Shown here piece after piece: positions 9,044 to 17,125 of a DNA stretch of 33,579 nucleotides. Numbering within the stretch: position 1 is the stretch's first letter; each line of letters opens with the position of its first letter. This DNA comes from an uncultured cyanobacterium (lineage in GTDB: Bacteria > Cyanobacteriota > Cyanobacteriia > CACIAM-69d). The stretch is taken from assembly GCA_937883785.1 (NCBI GenBank), contig CALGDE010000107.1, forward strand, positions 1 through 33,579, read 5' to 3'. The notes below the pieces were generated by a model. It did no database searches. It was not told the DNA's origin and worked only from the letters and a program-made list of their open reading frames with translations. The translations under genes were made by a program, and so were the position numbers.

Positions 9044-10009
9044 ATGCAAGGGTTCATCAACTTACACAAGCCAAAGGGGATGACCTCCCACGATTGCGTT
9101 GGCAAATTGCGACGGCTTTTGCGACAGAAACGCATCGGCCACGGCGGCACCTTGGACCCAGCGGCAACCGGTGTGCTGCCTGTTGCCGTAGGTCCCGCCA
9201 CTCGCCTGCTTCCTTACTTGCAAGAGTGGAAGTCTTACAACGCCACCATTCGATTTGGCATTGTGACCAATACTGATGACCTAGCGGGCGAAATTCTTGA
9301 GGAGCGATCGCCCCAAGACCTACAGCACCTAACCCGCGAAATAATCACCGAGCAACTGCCAAATTTCACCGGCACCATCAGCCAAATCCCGCCGAAATAT
9401 AGCGCCATCCATGTGCAGGGAAAACGAGCCTATGACCTGGCGCGACAAAATAAACCCGTTGAAATTCCCAGCCGAGAGGTAGAGATTCTCCAGCTTAGGG
9501 TTTTGGACTGGCGAGACGGTGATTATCCCGAATTGGATTTAGCGGTGGACTGCGGCCCTGGCACCTATATTCGAGCGATCGCCCGAGACCTAGGATCAGC
9601 ACTGGGCACCGGCGCAACGCTGGCAGCACTGGAACGCACCCGCAGCTGTGGCTTTGTGCTGTCGGAAAGCTTGACCTTTGAGGCGATCGCCCAGCAAATC
9701 GAAGCCGACCAGTTCCAACTCGAGCCGGTTCTTGATATCTTGTGTCATCTTCCCCAAATTCAACTGGAAGACGAGCTTGTAAAGCGATGGTTTTTGGGAC
9801 AGCGATTGCCGGTTAGTCCTAATGACATTTTGAATTGGGACCCGGCGGCGGCTGAGGAATTGGATGGGGAGAAACTGGGACCGGCGATCGCCGTTAGCGA
9901 TCTGCATCAAAACTGTTTGGGCGTTGGTCATTTACGCGCCAACCGTGATCCCGATGCCAGTACCGTGATCCTCGCGCCCAAAGTGGTGCTGCCTTTGCCG
10001 GAAGCTTAG
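9044..10009 (+). CDS. truB: tRNA pseudouridine(55) synthase
   Basis: TruB isomerises U55 in the T-loop of tRNAs. The 321-aa protein begins GFINLHKPKGMTSHD, typical of the family. The catalytic aspartate is D38 in GGTLDPAATGVLP. The QIPPKYSA (about 119-126) and GTYIRAIARDLG segments are family signatures. It lies 11 nt after aspS in the same direction, so the two tRNA-related genes are probably cotranscribed and translationally linked. It converges on a small membrane-protein gene with 2 nt between stops. Confidence 0.96.
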   Translation: MQGFINLHKPKGMTSHDCVGKLRRLLRQKRIGHGGTLDPAATGVLPVAVGPATRLLPYLQEWKSYNATIRFGIVTNTDDLAGEILEERSPQDLQHLTREIITEQLPNFTGTISQIPPKYSAIHVQGKRAYDLARQNKPVEIPSREVEILQLRVLDWRDGDYPELDLAVDCGPGTYIRAIARDLGSALGTGATLAALERTRSCGFVLSESLTFEAIAQQIEADQFQLEPVLDILCHLPQIQLEDELVKRWFLGQRLPVSPNDILNWDPAAAEELDGEKLGPAIAVSDLHQNCLGVGHLRANRDPDASTVILAPKVVLPLPEA

Positions 10010-10011
10010 AA

Positions 10012-10263
10012 TTACAGGTCTTTTGGGGTTAGGAATTTTCGGTTAATCCAGCTAAAGACGCCAGAGGCGATCGCCCCCATCATTAGCAGACCGATCGCCG
10101 GCATAAAGAGTGGCTCCCACAGGGCATACCACCAGCTCAACCCCAGAGGAACGTTATTAAGCTGCCCTACGATAGCCACCACCAGCCAAAGCAAGATCGC
10201 CAGAATAAAGAAAAAATCCAGCATTAGCAATGTGTTAATTAGCCCTAACACTCGGTCTTTCAT
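10012..10263 (-). CDS. small membrane protein, two transmembrane helices
   Basis: I do not recognise this protein. With the ATG at 10263 it has 83 aa (MKDRVLGLIN start), with two strongly hydrophobic helices at about 11-34 and 50-70 and a short basic C-terminus (INRKFLTPKDL). The open frame extends upstream to 10368, but that extra 35-residue stretch is polar and arginine-rich, so the shorter start is preferred. It is packed tail-to-tail against truB. Confidence 0.6.
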   Translation of the reverse strand: MKDRVLGLINTLLMLDFFFILAILLWLVVAIVGQLNNVPLGLSWWYALWEPLFMPAIGLLMMGAIASGVFSWINRKFLTPKDL

Positions 10264-10624
10264 GGCTCTCTGATTACTTCCCAAAACCCTAATCGTCGTT
10301 GAAACTCTAGCGCGACTTTGAAAAAGCTGCATACTCCACGTTGATTTAAAAAGCATGCCTAGGCGCAAAAAGTCTATCCGTAGACTGATAAATTAACCCT
10401 AACTCAGATGCAAAGTACAACCAAAACTTTACATTGCCCCTAAAAAATAGCTTCGAATAACAGTTAAGAAAAATTGCACAGTCGGTAATTTGAACGAGTC
10501 TAGAAAACGTTAAGTTCAAAAAAAAGTCAGCCGCAAAACAAACGACTGACCCGCTGTAAATATTCAGTTAGTAGGTTATTCACAGGCCTAGGAAAGAACT
10601 AAATTCCTGCGGCAGAAGAAATAA
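10264..10624. other. intergenic region, 361 bp
   Basis: An AT-rich spacer without a credible ORF. It holds the strong minus-strand terminator of the 61-aa gene (10518-10550) and, nearer the membrane-protein gene, a 6-bp hairpin (AGTCTA/TAGACT, 10371-10386) that is too weak to call. The promoter of the 83-aa gene should lie at the low-coordinate end. Confidence 0.6.
10518..10550 (-). terminator. rho-independent terminator of the 61-aa gene
   Basis: On the minus strand an 8-bp stem (GTCAGTCG / CGGCTGAC, one G-U pair) with a 9-nt loop is followed by eight uridines, about 75 nt after the stop of the 61-aa ORF. Stem, loop and U-tract are all textbook for an intrinsic terminator. Confidence 0.75.
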
Positions 10625-10810
10625 TTATCGCCCGTCACCATCGCTGGAAATCTCAAGGTTGTCGGGGTCTACGTAGTGGCAAACTGCATCATCAACACAA
10701 ATTAGCGCCCAGCCAGATTCATCAATTTGCATCAGTTTATAAGACGAATCTTCCTGAATGAAAAATCCTTTATGATTGCGAGTTTCAGGCTTGACAGTAA
10801 CAGTGTTCAT
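10625..10810 (-). CDS. hypothetical small protein, 61 aa
   Basis: A small acidic soluble protein (start MNTVTVKPETRN; end ISSDGDGR) that I do not recognise. The central GWALICVDDAVCHYVDPDNLE segment looks like a short beta-rich fold. It carries two cysteines five residues apart in VDDAVC context. It stands alone, with a strong terminator 75 nt downstream and a TATAAC-like -10 element about 30 nt upstream of the ATG. This supports a real monocistronic gene. Confidence 0.6.
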   Translation of the reverse strand: MNTVTVKPETRNHKGFFIQEDSSYKLMQIDESGWALICVDDAVCHYVDPDNLEISSDGDGR

Positions 10811-10927
10811 GGCTGGGATTCCCTAGGTCGTTATAGAGAAAAACAGTTCGGTTAACTTTCCTAAGAAATATTTCCCTGAGTTTCTCCTGTTTGTTTGACA
10901 GATAGTAGCATCAAAATATGAGAACCG

Positions 10928-11030
10928 ACCATGAATTTATATAAATATTTCGTTGGGTTTAAGACCTAAAAAATACTCAGAGTATAAATGCTTGTCTATA
11001 AATGCTTATGCCCTTTCTCGGCATTTTTTT
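10928..11030 (+). ncRNA. candidate small RNA between promoter-like and terminator-like elements
   Basis: Inferred only from a TTGACA-16-TATGAG promoter-like pair just upstream and from a terminator-like end: ATGCC / GGCAT stem, 7-nt loop, TTTTTTT. It contains an 11-bp direct repeat (TATAAATGCTT twice). I see no match to a known cyanobacterial sRNA such as Yfr1. Confidence 0.25.
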
Positions 11031-11214
11031 CTAGTTACTTTTCCGGCTTTCTCTATCTTTTGTTGGGCGGTGATAATGCCTCTCAACTCTAGTGTTCTAG
11101 GCGGTCTGCCAATTTAGGGAGGGTGAGGACCAGGCTGGGGCGATCGCGAAAATGCCTGGAATTTTGCCAGCAATATGATGTGTTGACTTAAGTTTGATCT
11201 GAAAAACGCAGCTC

Positions 11215-11264
11215 AAAAAAGCCCTTTTTAAATGAGTATTTCTACCCGATTTTTTTAAAGGCTT
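11215..11264 (-). terminator. terminator downstream of trmH
   Basis: On the minus strand AAGCCTTT can pair with AAGGGCTT (8 pairs, one G-U) and the second arm runs straight into TTTTTT. It lies 31-80 nt beyond the trmH stop. The loop is long (about 28 nt), which lowers confidence. Confidence 0.45.
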
Positions 11265-11294
11265 AATGGGCAAAAATCTCTTTACAATATGTTG

Positions 11295-12023
11295 CTACTG
11301 CTGACGTTCTTCCCAATAGCGGGCAAGCAGTTGGTCACGGGCTTTGATGGACGACAGCACCCAGTCCAGGTACAAGTCCTGCTGTTCTTGATTCGTTAAA
11401 TGCCAATCATTGCGGGTTTGGCGAAGGCGAGTGGTGAGGTCGTAGAGGCACAGGGCGACGCTCACGGAAATATTGAAGCTTTCGCTAAAGCCAGACATGG
11501 GAATAAAGGCATAGGCGTCCGCTTGGTCGAGGGCGGCATCACTGAGCCCGGTGAGTTCGGTGCCGAAAAGCAAGGCAACTTTGCCGTCGATGGGGATTTC
11601 GTTGACGGTGCTGGCTTTGGTGTGGGGAGTGGTGGCAACGAGGGTGTAGCCCTGGGATTTAAGTTTGCTTAGGCAGGCGGTGGTGTTGTCGGCGTCGGGC
11701 TGGTTGTGGCGGTGGAGGGTGAGCCAGCGATCTGCGCCAATGCTGACGTTGCGGTTGGGGGCAAAGTCGTTGCGGCTTTCAATGGTGTGGATATCTTGGA
11801 CGCCGAACCCGTCACAGCTTCGCAGGACGGCGCTGGCGTTATGGGGTTGGTAAATATCTTCGAGGACGACGGTGACTTGGCGAGTTCGTTGGCTAAGGAC
11901 GGTGCGGAAGCGATCGCGACGATTGTCCGTTAAAAATCCCTGGAAATGCTCAATTAAATCTGCTTTTTGCTCGCTGGAAAGCTGACTTAAATCTGGCACG
12001 GATGGCGTTGCGGCAGGAGCCAT
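11295..12023 (-). CDS. trmH: TrmH-type tRNA 2'-O-methyltransferase
   Basis: A SPOUT-class methyltransferase of 242 aa, expected to methylate the ribose of G18 in the D-loop of tRNAs using S-adenosylmethionine. Family motifs are PHNASAVLRSCDGFGV (motif 1, with the catalytic Arg, about 60-75), LLFGTELTGLSD (motif 2) and IPMSGFSESFNISVSVA (motif 3, the trefoil-knot cofactor site). The N-terminal extension (about 1-40) and C-terminal helix (to ARYWEERQQ) fit TrmH rather than TrmL or RlmB. It is transcribed alone, divergent from the SWIM-domain gene. Confidence 0.92.
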   Translation of the reverse strand: MAPAATPSVPDLSQLSSEQKADLIEHFQGFLTDNRRDRFRTVLSQRTRQVTVVLEDIYQPHNASAVLRSCDGFGVQDIHTIESRNDFAPNRNVSIGADRWLTLHRHNQPDADNTTACLSKLKSQGYTLVATTPHTKASTVNEIPIDGKVALLFGTELTGLSDAALDQADAYAFIPMSGFSESFNISVSVALCLYDLTTRLRQTRNDWHLTNQEQQDLYLDWVLSSIKARDQLLARYWEERQQ

Positions 12024-12221
12024 GGATGGAAAACCTAGCTATATTTCTTTATCCATCGCCGCCCATGGGGAGCGTTCGGTATAAAATCTAGACCTACTTG
12101 GGGGATCCTGATTAACCCAATAGTTGGGGTGATGGTTCTGTGGGGACGCGACTATGCGCTGCCAAGCCACCCTACCGCGTTTTGATTTTTATTGTTTTAT
12201 TCCCGTTGATTTTGCTGTTCT

Positions 12222-13103
12222 ATGGTTGATTCAAATCCTGTAATTGCCCCCAACAATGGACACGAAGAATGGTGGGTGCAAGGCTGGCTGGATTTGCTTA
12301 ACAGCTACCGGTTCAAGAAACGCTTGGAGCGGGCACGCAATTATGCTCGCCAAGGCAATGTTTTAAGCATTGAATTTCGTGGTTCCAAAGTGTTGGCCAA
12401 GGTGCAGGGAACGGAGGTTGAGCCGTATAAACTATCTTTGTCTTTGGAACCCTTTGACGATGAGGCCTGGGATGGAGTCATTGAGTCCATGGCGGAGCGG
12501 GTGGAGTATGCGGCCAAGCTGTTGGCAGGTGAAATGCCCGCATCTATTGACGAGGTGTTTACGTCCAACGGATTGTCATTATTTCCTTTCAACTTAACCG
12601 AGGTACGTAGTAAGTGTTCCTGTCCCGATAAGGCGAACCCTTGCAAGCATATTGGCGCGGTTTACTATTTACTGGGCGATCGCTTTCGAGAAGATCCGTT
12701 TGTATTGTTTCAACTGCGCGGTCGAACCCAGGCACAAATTGTTGCGGCGCTGCGGGACGTACGGTCAAAGCAGCTGGAGGATGTGAAATCCCAGACTGTG
12801 GACGGCATTGAGGTGGCGCAGGCGACGGAAAGTGATGCGATCGCCCTAATGCAGCAACAGGTGCCGGTGAGTTTGGAACAGTTTTGGAATTATAAAGCGC
12901 CTTTGGACCCAGATTTGGTGGTAATTACACCGCCGCCCGATGCCAATACGCCGCTAGATTTATTGGGTCCGATTCCGTTGCCTACTGATGTAGCCGGCAG
13001 CGCTGATGATGGACAGTTGGCGAATAAAGCCATCATGAAATATTTGGAAGAAGGCTATCAAACGGCTGCTCAACAGGCCATGATGAAAGCATTAGGAAGT
13101 TAG
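12222..13103 (+). CDS. SWIM zinc-finger protein
   Basis: A 293-aa protein with a CxCx(n)CxH SWIM zinc-binding motif: C132, C134, C141 and H143 in KCSCPDKANPCKHIGAVYY. The N-terminal part (WWVQGWLDLLNSYRFKKRLERARNYARQG region) is the segment usually seen in bacterial SWIM proteins associated with SNF2-family helicases. Here the next gene is cobH, not a helicase. A DNA- or protein-binding role is inferred from the family, but the target is unknown. The C-terminal half is Pro/Ala-rich with a final helix. cobH starts 20 nt after its stop, so they form an apparent operon. Confidence 0.85.
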   Translation: MVDSNPVIAPNNGHEEWWVQGWLDLLNSYRFKKRLERARNYARQGNVLSIEFRGSKVLAKVQGTEVEPYKLSLSLEPFDDEAWDGVIESMAERVEYAAKLLAGEMPASIDEVFTSNGLSLFPFNLTEVRSKCSCPDKANPCKHIGAVYYLLGDRFREDPFVLFQLRGRTQAQIVAALRDVRSKQLEDVKSQTVDGIEVAQATESDAIALMQQQVPVSLEQFWNYKAPLDPDLVVITPPPDANTPLDLLGPIPLPTDVAGSADDGQLANKAIMKYLEEGYQTAAQQAMMKALGS

Positions 13104-13123
13104 CGTTATTTCAAAGGTACTGA

Positions 13124-13768
13124 GTGGAATTAAGCGCCAAAGAATTAGCTCTATCCCATCCAATTTTGGTGCGAAGCTTTGCCATTATTGATCGAGAATT
13201 TCAAGAGCATTATGGTTCCTACGAAAAGTTAGGATTTAGTGCTCAGCAATATGCCCTTGTTCGTCGTGTAATTCATACAACGGCAGACTTTGAGTTTGCC
13301 AAATATTTGAGTTTTTCGTCGGATGCGATCGCCGAAGGAATTACCGCGATCGCCCAGGGAACCCCAATCATTACCGACGTAACAATGGTCGCCCAAGGCA
13401 TCAAAAACTTGGCACAAAAAACGTTTAATAATCCAATCATTCCGGCGATCGCCTACGCTCCAACTCCCGAGCCTGGTCGCACCCGCACCGAGACCGGAAT
13501 TTTGCGCTGTTTGGAACAATATCCCAATGCCGTTGTGGCGATCGGTAATGCTCCCACCGCCCTGGCTGCATTGTGCGATTTGGATATCCAGCCAGCGTTG
13601 GTGATTGGTGCTCCCGTTGGTTTTGTAGGGGTTGTGGCAGCGAAGGAGAAACTGGCTCGGACCGCGCTTCCTCAAATTCGGGTGGACGGGCGCAAGGGTG
13701 GATCGGCAGTGGCGGCGGCGATCGCCAATGCGTTAATCATGCTGGCTTGGAATGCCGCTGAGTCTTAA
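13124..13768 (+). CDS. cobH: precorrin-8X methylmutase (CobH/CbiC)
   Basis: This enzyme moves the methyl group from C-11 to C-12 of (cobalt-)precorrin-8 to form (cobyrinic) hydrogenobyrinic acid in cobalamin/pseudocobalamin synthesis. The 214-aa length is normal. The catalytic histidine is H51 in RRVIHTTAD. Other family blocks are ITDVTMVAQGI, AIGNAPTAL and GAPVGFVGVVAAKE, with the C-terminal RKGGSAVAAAIANAL. The start is GTG at 13124. It lies 20 nt after the SWIM gene and no other cobalamin gene is in the window. Its stop codon shares the palindrome TTAA with the stop of the convergent YqeY-like gene. Confidence 0.95.
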   Translation: MELSAKELALSHPILVRSFAIIDREFQEHYGSYEKLGFSAQQYALVRRVIHTTADFEFAKYLSFSSDAIAEGITAIAQGTPIITDVTMVAQGIKNLAQKTFNNPIIPAIAYAPTPEPGRTRTETGILRCLEQYPNAVVAIGNAPTALAALCDLDIQPALVIGAPVGFVGVVAAKEKLARTALPQIRVDGRKGGSAVAAAIANALIMLAWNAAES

Positions 13769-14223
13769 CTATTCAGCTTCTCTTTCACCAGCGTTTGAAT
13801 AACCTTGCCGTCAGCTTTGCCCTTCAGGTCTTTCATCAATAGCCCCATCACCTTGCCCATATCTTTCGGTGAAGATGCGCCGGTTTTGGCGATCGCCCCC
13901 TCCACCGCCGCCGCAATCTCATCCTCAGTCATCTGCGCCGGCAAAAACTCTTCCAAAATTGTCAATTCCTGAGACTCCTTCTCCGCCAAATCCTCACGGT
14001 TCGCCTTCGTGAACTGTTCCACCGAATCCCGCCGCTGCTTCGCCAACTTCGTCAGGATTTTCATCTCCTGCTCCTCCGTCAGCTCCTCAATTCCCTCCGC
14101 CCGCAGCTCTGACTCCTTCTCCAGAATTACCTTCTTCACACTGCGCACCGTATTCAGCCGCACCTTATCCTTCGCCTTCATCGCCGCCTTAATTTCATCG
14201 CCAATGCGGTCTTTCAAGCTCAT
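13765..14223 (-). CDS. GatB/YqeY domain protein
   Basis: A 152-aa protein consisting of the YqeY domain, the helical module related to the tail of GatB, which is thought to bind tRNA. Motifs are LKDRIGDEIKAAMKAKDK at the N-terminus, RLNTVRSVK, and the C-terminal SPKDMGKVMGLLMKDLKGKADG block. Function of the stand-alone form is not established. The ATG at 14223 gives the standard MSLKDRI start, and the frame extends to 14292 without family similarity. It overlaps the cobH stop by 3 nt and is divergent from the Uma2 gene. Confidence 0.9.
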   Translation of the reverse strand: MSLKDRIGDEIKAAMKAKDKVRLNTVRSVKKVILEKESELRAEGIEELTEEQEMKILTKLAKQRRDSVEQFTKANREDLAEKESQELTILEEFLPAQMTEDEIAAAVEGAIAKTGASSPKDMGKVMGLLMKDLKGKADGKVIQTLVKEKLNS

Positions 14224-14300
14224 GGAATCACGCCCCACTAAATCTTCTGTGTAACCATGTATTATGACTGACTCAACTGCCCATCGCCCCACTTAGCGCC

Positions 14301-14882
14301 ATGGTCAACATCGCCCCCCGCCTAACCCAATCTCCCGAACCGTTTGTGCTGCCTGGTCGCTACTCCTGGGCAGAATTTCAAACCCTTGAGCGCATTATTC
14401 GGAAAGAGTCCAAGATACACATCACCTATTTAGATGGAGTGATTGAGCTGATGCCTACGGGAGAGGAGCATGAATCCATCAGTAGAATGATTGGAATCTT
14501 AATCGCTTTTCACCTCTTCAAGCAGGGTATTGAATTTATTCCCGTAGGCAGCGCAACTCGAGCCTCTGAAGCAAAATCAGTTTCCTTTGAGCCCGATGAA
14601 TCCTATTACTTGGGCGAGAGAAAGGAGCATCCTGATTTAGCTATTGAAGTGAATATTACAAGCGGTGGTCCTGGAAAGCTGGAGAAGTATAGACGACTGA
14701 AAATCCAGGAAGTTTGGATGTGGGCGGGCTCAAGAATTTCCATCTATTCTTTACAGGAAAACGATTATCAGTTGATTGAACGCAGCCGCCTACTGCCCAG
14801 GTTGGACCCTAGATTATTGGAATCTTGTGTGATTCTTCCTTCCCGTTTGGAAGCCATTAATCGATTTAACGACGCTCTGTAA
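14301..14882 (+). CDS. Uma2-family (DUF820) putative endonuclease
   Basis: A 193-aa protein of the PD-(D/E)XK-like Uma2/DUF820 family, which has expanded strongly in cyanobacteria. Visible features are the YLDGVIELM strand, SFEPDESYYLGE, the PDLAIEVN strand with the catalytic-type E, and KYRRLKIQEVWMW. The biological target is unknown, and many cyanobacterial copies are stand-alone genes like this one. It begins 77 nt from the divergent YqeY-like start. Its AT content is slightly higher than that of its neighbours. Confidence 0.85.
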   Translation: MVNIAPRLTQSPEPFVLPGRYSWAEFQTLERIIRKESKIHITYLDGVIELMPTGEEHESISRMIGILIAFHLFKQGIEFIPVGSATRASEAKSVSFEPDESYYLGERKEHPDLAIEVNITSGGPGKLEKYRRLKIQEVWMWAGSRISIYSLQENDYQLIERSRLLPRLDPRLLESCVILPSRLEAINRFNDAL

Positions 14883-14952
14883 AAGTTTGCTATGACTGCA
14901 TCTTCTGAATCTGCTGAGCGATCGCCCCAACCCGGCTAGCAGCTTTAAAGAC

Positions 14953-16977
14953 CTATAAGGATTGTCCGTTCAACATTTCAGGAGTCAGTGGCTGATAGTA
15001 GCCATTCACACGGAGACGAACATTGTGCGCACCTTCCGGCAGTAAGCCTTCTAAGTCAAGCTGGAAAATATCTCCTCGCTCTAAAACCAGGTTGCTGTCG
15101 TCCACCTCCCTCAATGATTTCTGGAGTGGAACACTTCGCAAGTCTTTGTCGTTGGCAGATAAATCGTAAACCAGCTCGAGTGAGTCTATGTACGAAATCT
15201 CTGGTTCCCGCTCTTCAATACGAATTTGAGAGATTCCCTTTGGCAAAAGATATTCGTCTGTCCCCTTCAGTTCAGGAGTACTCCTTCTGGTAATCACTGT
15301 GCCTACTTCCCGCCACCTTTTGAGGCTCTCATCATAAACCAGTAGGTAAGGACAGCTACCTTCGTTGAAAAATGAGGAGATTAAAAACTCCGGATTATCC
15401 GACGGATACGGAACATCCACATCTCCTTGGTCGGATCGAAGCTTTTTCACCGCAAAGAACGAACCAACAGAATAGTGATTAGGAATTTTCTCTTGAAGGC
15501 TACTTATCTCTTGAATATCTCTGCGAAATGCATCGGACAAACTGATGTTAGTTACCAGGCGATCTATAGAGCAATCATCTCTACCCGGAAAACAGTTCGA
15601 CTCAGCGTACTCTCTTCTTGTAACTGGTTTAGCAACGAAAATATCTTCCTTATCAAGAAAGCTGTCTCTATTTTCCGCTCGGAAGCGGACTAAGTCTTTC
15701 CTTCCAACCGTATTAAACCCAAACTCAACAGGAATAATCACATGATGCTTTGGTTGAAGATTTATATTAAGGTCATGCTCCTGAGACTCGCCATATTGTT
15801 GGAATAAATCTCTGCGCTGGTCAACATCAGTCAATTTGTACGCAGGAAATTCAACTTCTTCCAAAGTAGCGGACTGCAAGGTCAAAGGATCATTCCCCGA
15901 ATTCTCTATATCAAGAAACTTAACGTAAGGCGCTGGCATTTCTCTTTGAACAAAGTCCCTTGGTACCCGACAAAAGTTGAGAAGCCTCAAAAAGTCCCAT
16001 TCATTCTCAGCGTAAGGGTATACGAAAGCGAAGAATCCACGTAGATCTGGATTTGCCCTGACTATTTTTTTAATCCAGTCTGACTTAAGGTATTCGTTAA
16101 TTCTATATGTATGCTCATCTTCCAATCCGAATTGTTCTAAGTCCCCAAGTCGCGGATACTGAATTAAGTAGTGATTTGGCGGTTGATTGCTTATCTCAAT
16201 ACCATTCCACTGACTAGTAAAACTGGCATCTTCGAGGGACTCCTGAAAAGGCATTAGTAATGGCGCATAGTGAAAGGTAGATGTATCGTCTTCTCCTTTC
16301 ATAAAGGACGAGAGCCCCCGAGGAAGGTCATTTAATTTATCATCAATTTCTTCTAGTTCTGCTTGATCGTTATTCAGACTCTGTCCTCTTCGAGAAAGAG
16401 TTTTCTGAGTTGAGCTTTCTGTATCAAATGACCGTAATCCCTGATGGTAATTTAGAATTTCTAAGGTTTTCTCATTTCCTGTTTCAAACTTAAAGTTTTC
16501 CAGCTCACCAAATACTTGATTTCCTGTGTAAACACTAGGTAGGTTTTCAATTCCTAGAACCCTGGAAAGGACCTCAAGTGTAATATTATCTTCGAGACTT
16601 GGCTTTAGTATTGAAAGAGCAAGAGTGGGATAGTCATTGACTACAGTTAAGTAGCGATAAGATAACTCCGCCTTTGTTTTCGTACTGTTACCGTCTCTTT
16701 CCGGGACACCATAAAAGAATGAGAACCAGACAATCATAAAGAGTGCAAAACCGCCGGATGCTTTGATTGCCAACTTTGGAAATTTCTTTATCCCTAATTC
16801 AACATCTCCCAGAAATAAGAAAGCAGACATGCCACTGGCAAAAGCAGCAATGAATCTTATGATTGGAAATGTTCTATCGTCTATTGTTCTTGGGAGGAAA
16901 ACGAGAGCAATAAGCGTGGCGAGAGCAATGCCCGCGAAAACAAACGAAGCTATCTTTTCTTTGGAAGACTGTGCCAT
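14953..16977 (-). CDS. orphan membrane protein of 674 aa with large polar domain
   Basis: I do not recognise the family. Three transmembrane helices occupy about residues 9-28, 38-57 and 71-90. The third (IKASGGFALFMIVWF) resembles a three-helix module that fronts varied domains in bacterial signalling and conflict proteins. The remaining 580 residues are polar, without a motif I can name, and rich in acidic and aromatic residues. A low-complexity charged stretch with a probable helix spans about 190-225. The start is the ATG at 16977; a GTG at 16986 adds three residues. I found no HIP1 octamer in these 2 kb, unlike the flanks, which suggests acquisition from elsewhere. Transcribed alone. Confidence 0.75.
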   Translation of the reverse strand: MAQSSKEKIASFVFAGIALATLIALVFLPRTIDDRTFPIIRFIAAFASGMSAFLFLGDVELGIKKFPKLAIKASGGFALFMIVWFSFFYGVPERDGNSTKTKAELSYRYLTVVNDYPTLALSILKPSLEDNITLEVLSRVLGIENLPSVYTGNQVFGELENFKFETGNEKTLEILNYHQGLRSFDTESSTQKTLSRRGQSLNNDQAELEEIDDKLNDLPRGLSSFMKGEDDTSTFHYAPLLMPFQESLEDASFTSQWNGIEISNQPPNHYLIQYPRLGDLEQFGLEDEHTYRINEYLKSDWIKKIVRANPDLRGFFAFVYPYAENEWDFLRLLNFCRVPRDFVQREMPAPYVKFLDIENSGNDPLTLQSATLEEVEFPAYKLTDVDQRRDLFQQYGESQEHDLNINLQPKHHVIIPVEFGFNTVGRKDLVRFRAENRDSFLDKEDIFVAKPVTRREYAESNCFPGRDDCSIDRLVTNISLSDAFRRDIQEISSLQEKIPNHYSVGSFFAVKKLRSDQGDVDVPYPSDNPEFLISSFFNEGSCPYLLVYDESLKRWREVGTVITRRSTPELKGTDEYLLPKGISQIRIEEREPEISYIDSLELVYDLSANDKDLRSVPLQKSLREVDDSNLVLERGDIFQLDLEGLLPEGAHNVRLRVNGYYQPLTPEMLNGQSL

Positions 16978-17125
16978 AAACACCACTTGAAAGCTGACGC
17001 TGCGCGGATATTTAAGGAAAGATTAGCAGAAGGAATAGTTATCGTGAGACAGACTTAACTCCTGGTACATATTCTCTTCGCGAGGAGAGATTTGAAGGTT
17101 TGCTCAGTAAGGGATTGCATTGAAT

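Larger units (their letters stand above)
10811..11294. other. intergenic region with a possible small RNA
   Basis: This 484-bp spacer lies between the starts/ends of two minus-strand genes. The plus strand has a TTGACA element (10895-10900), a 16-nt spacer, a TATGAG element (10917-10922) and, about 100 nt later, a hairpin with seven T (11008-11030). There is no ORF longer than a dozen codons between them. This arrangement would give a transcript of about 100 nt. A HIP1 octamer lies near 11140. The terminator of trmH occupies 11215-11264. Confidence 0.5.

Noticed and set aside
10371-10386. 6-bp hairpin AGTCTA/TAGACT followed by T on the minus strand
   Set aside because: The stem is short and AT-rich, and a much stronger terminator for the same transcript lies upstream at 10518-10550.
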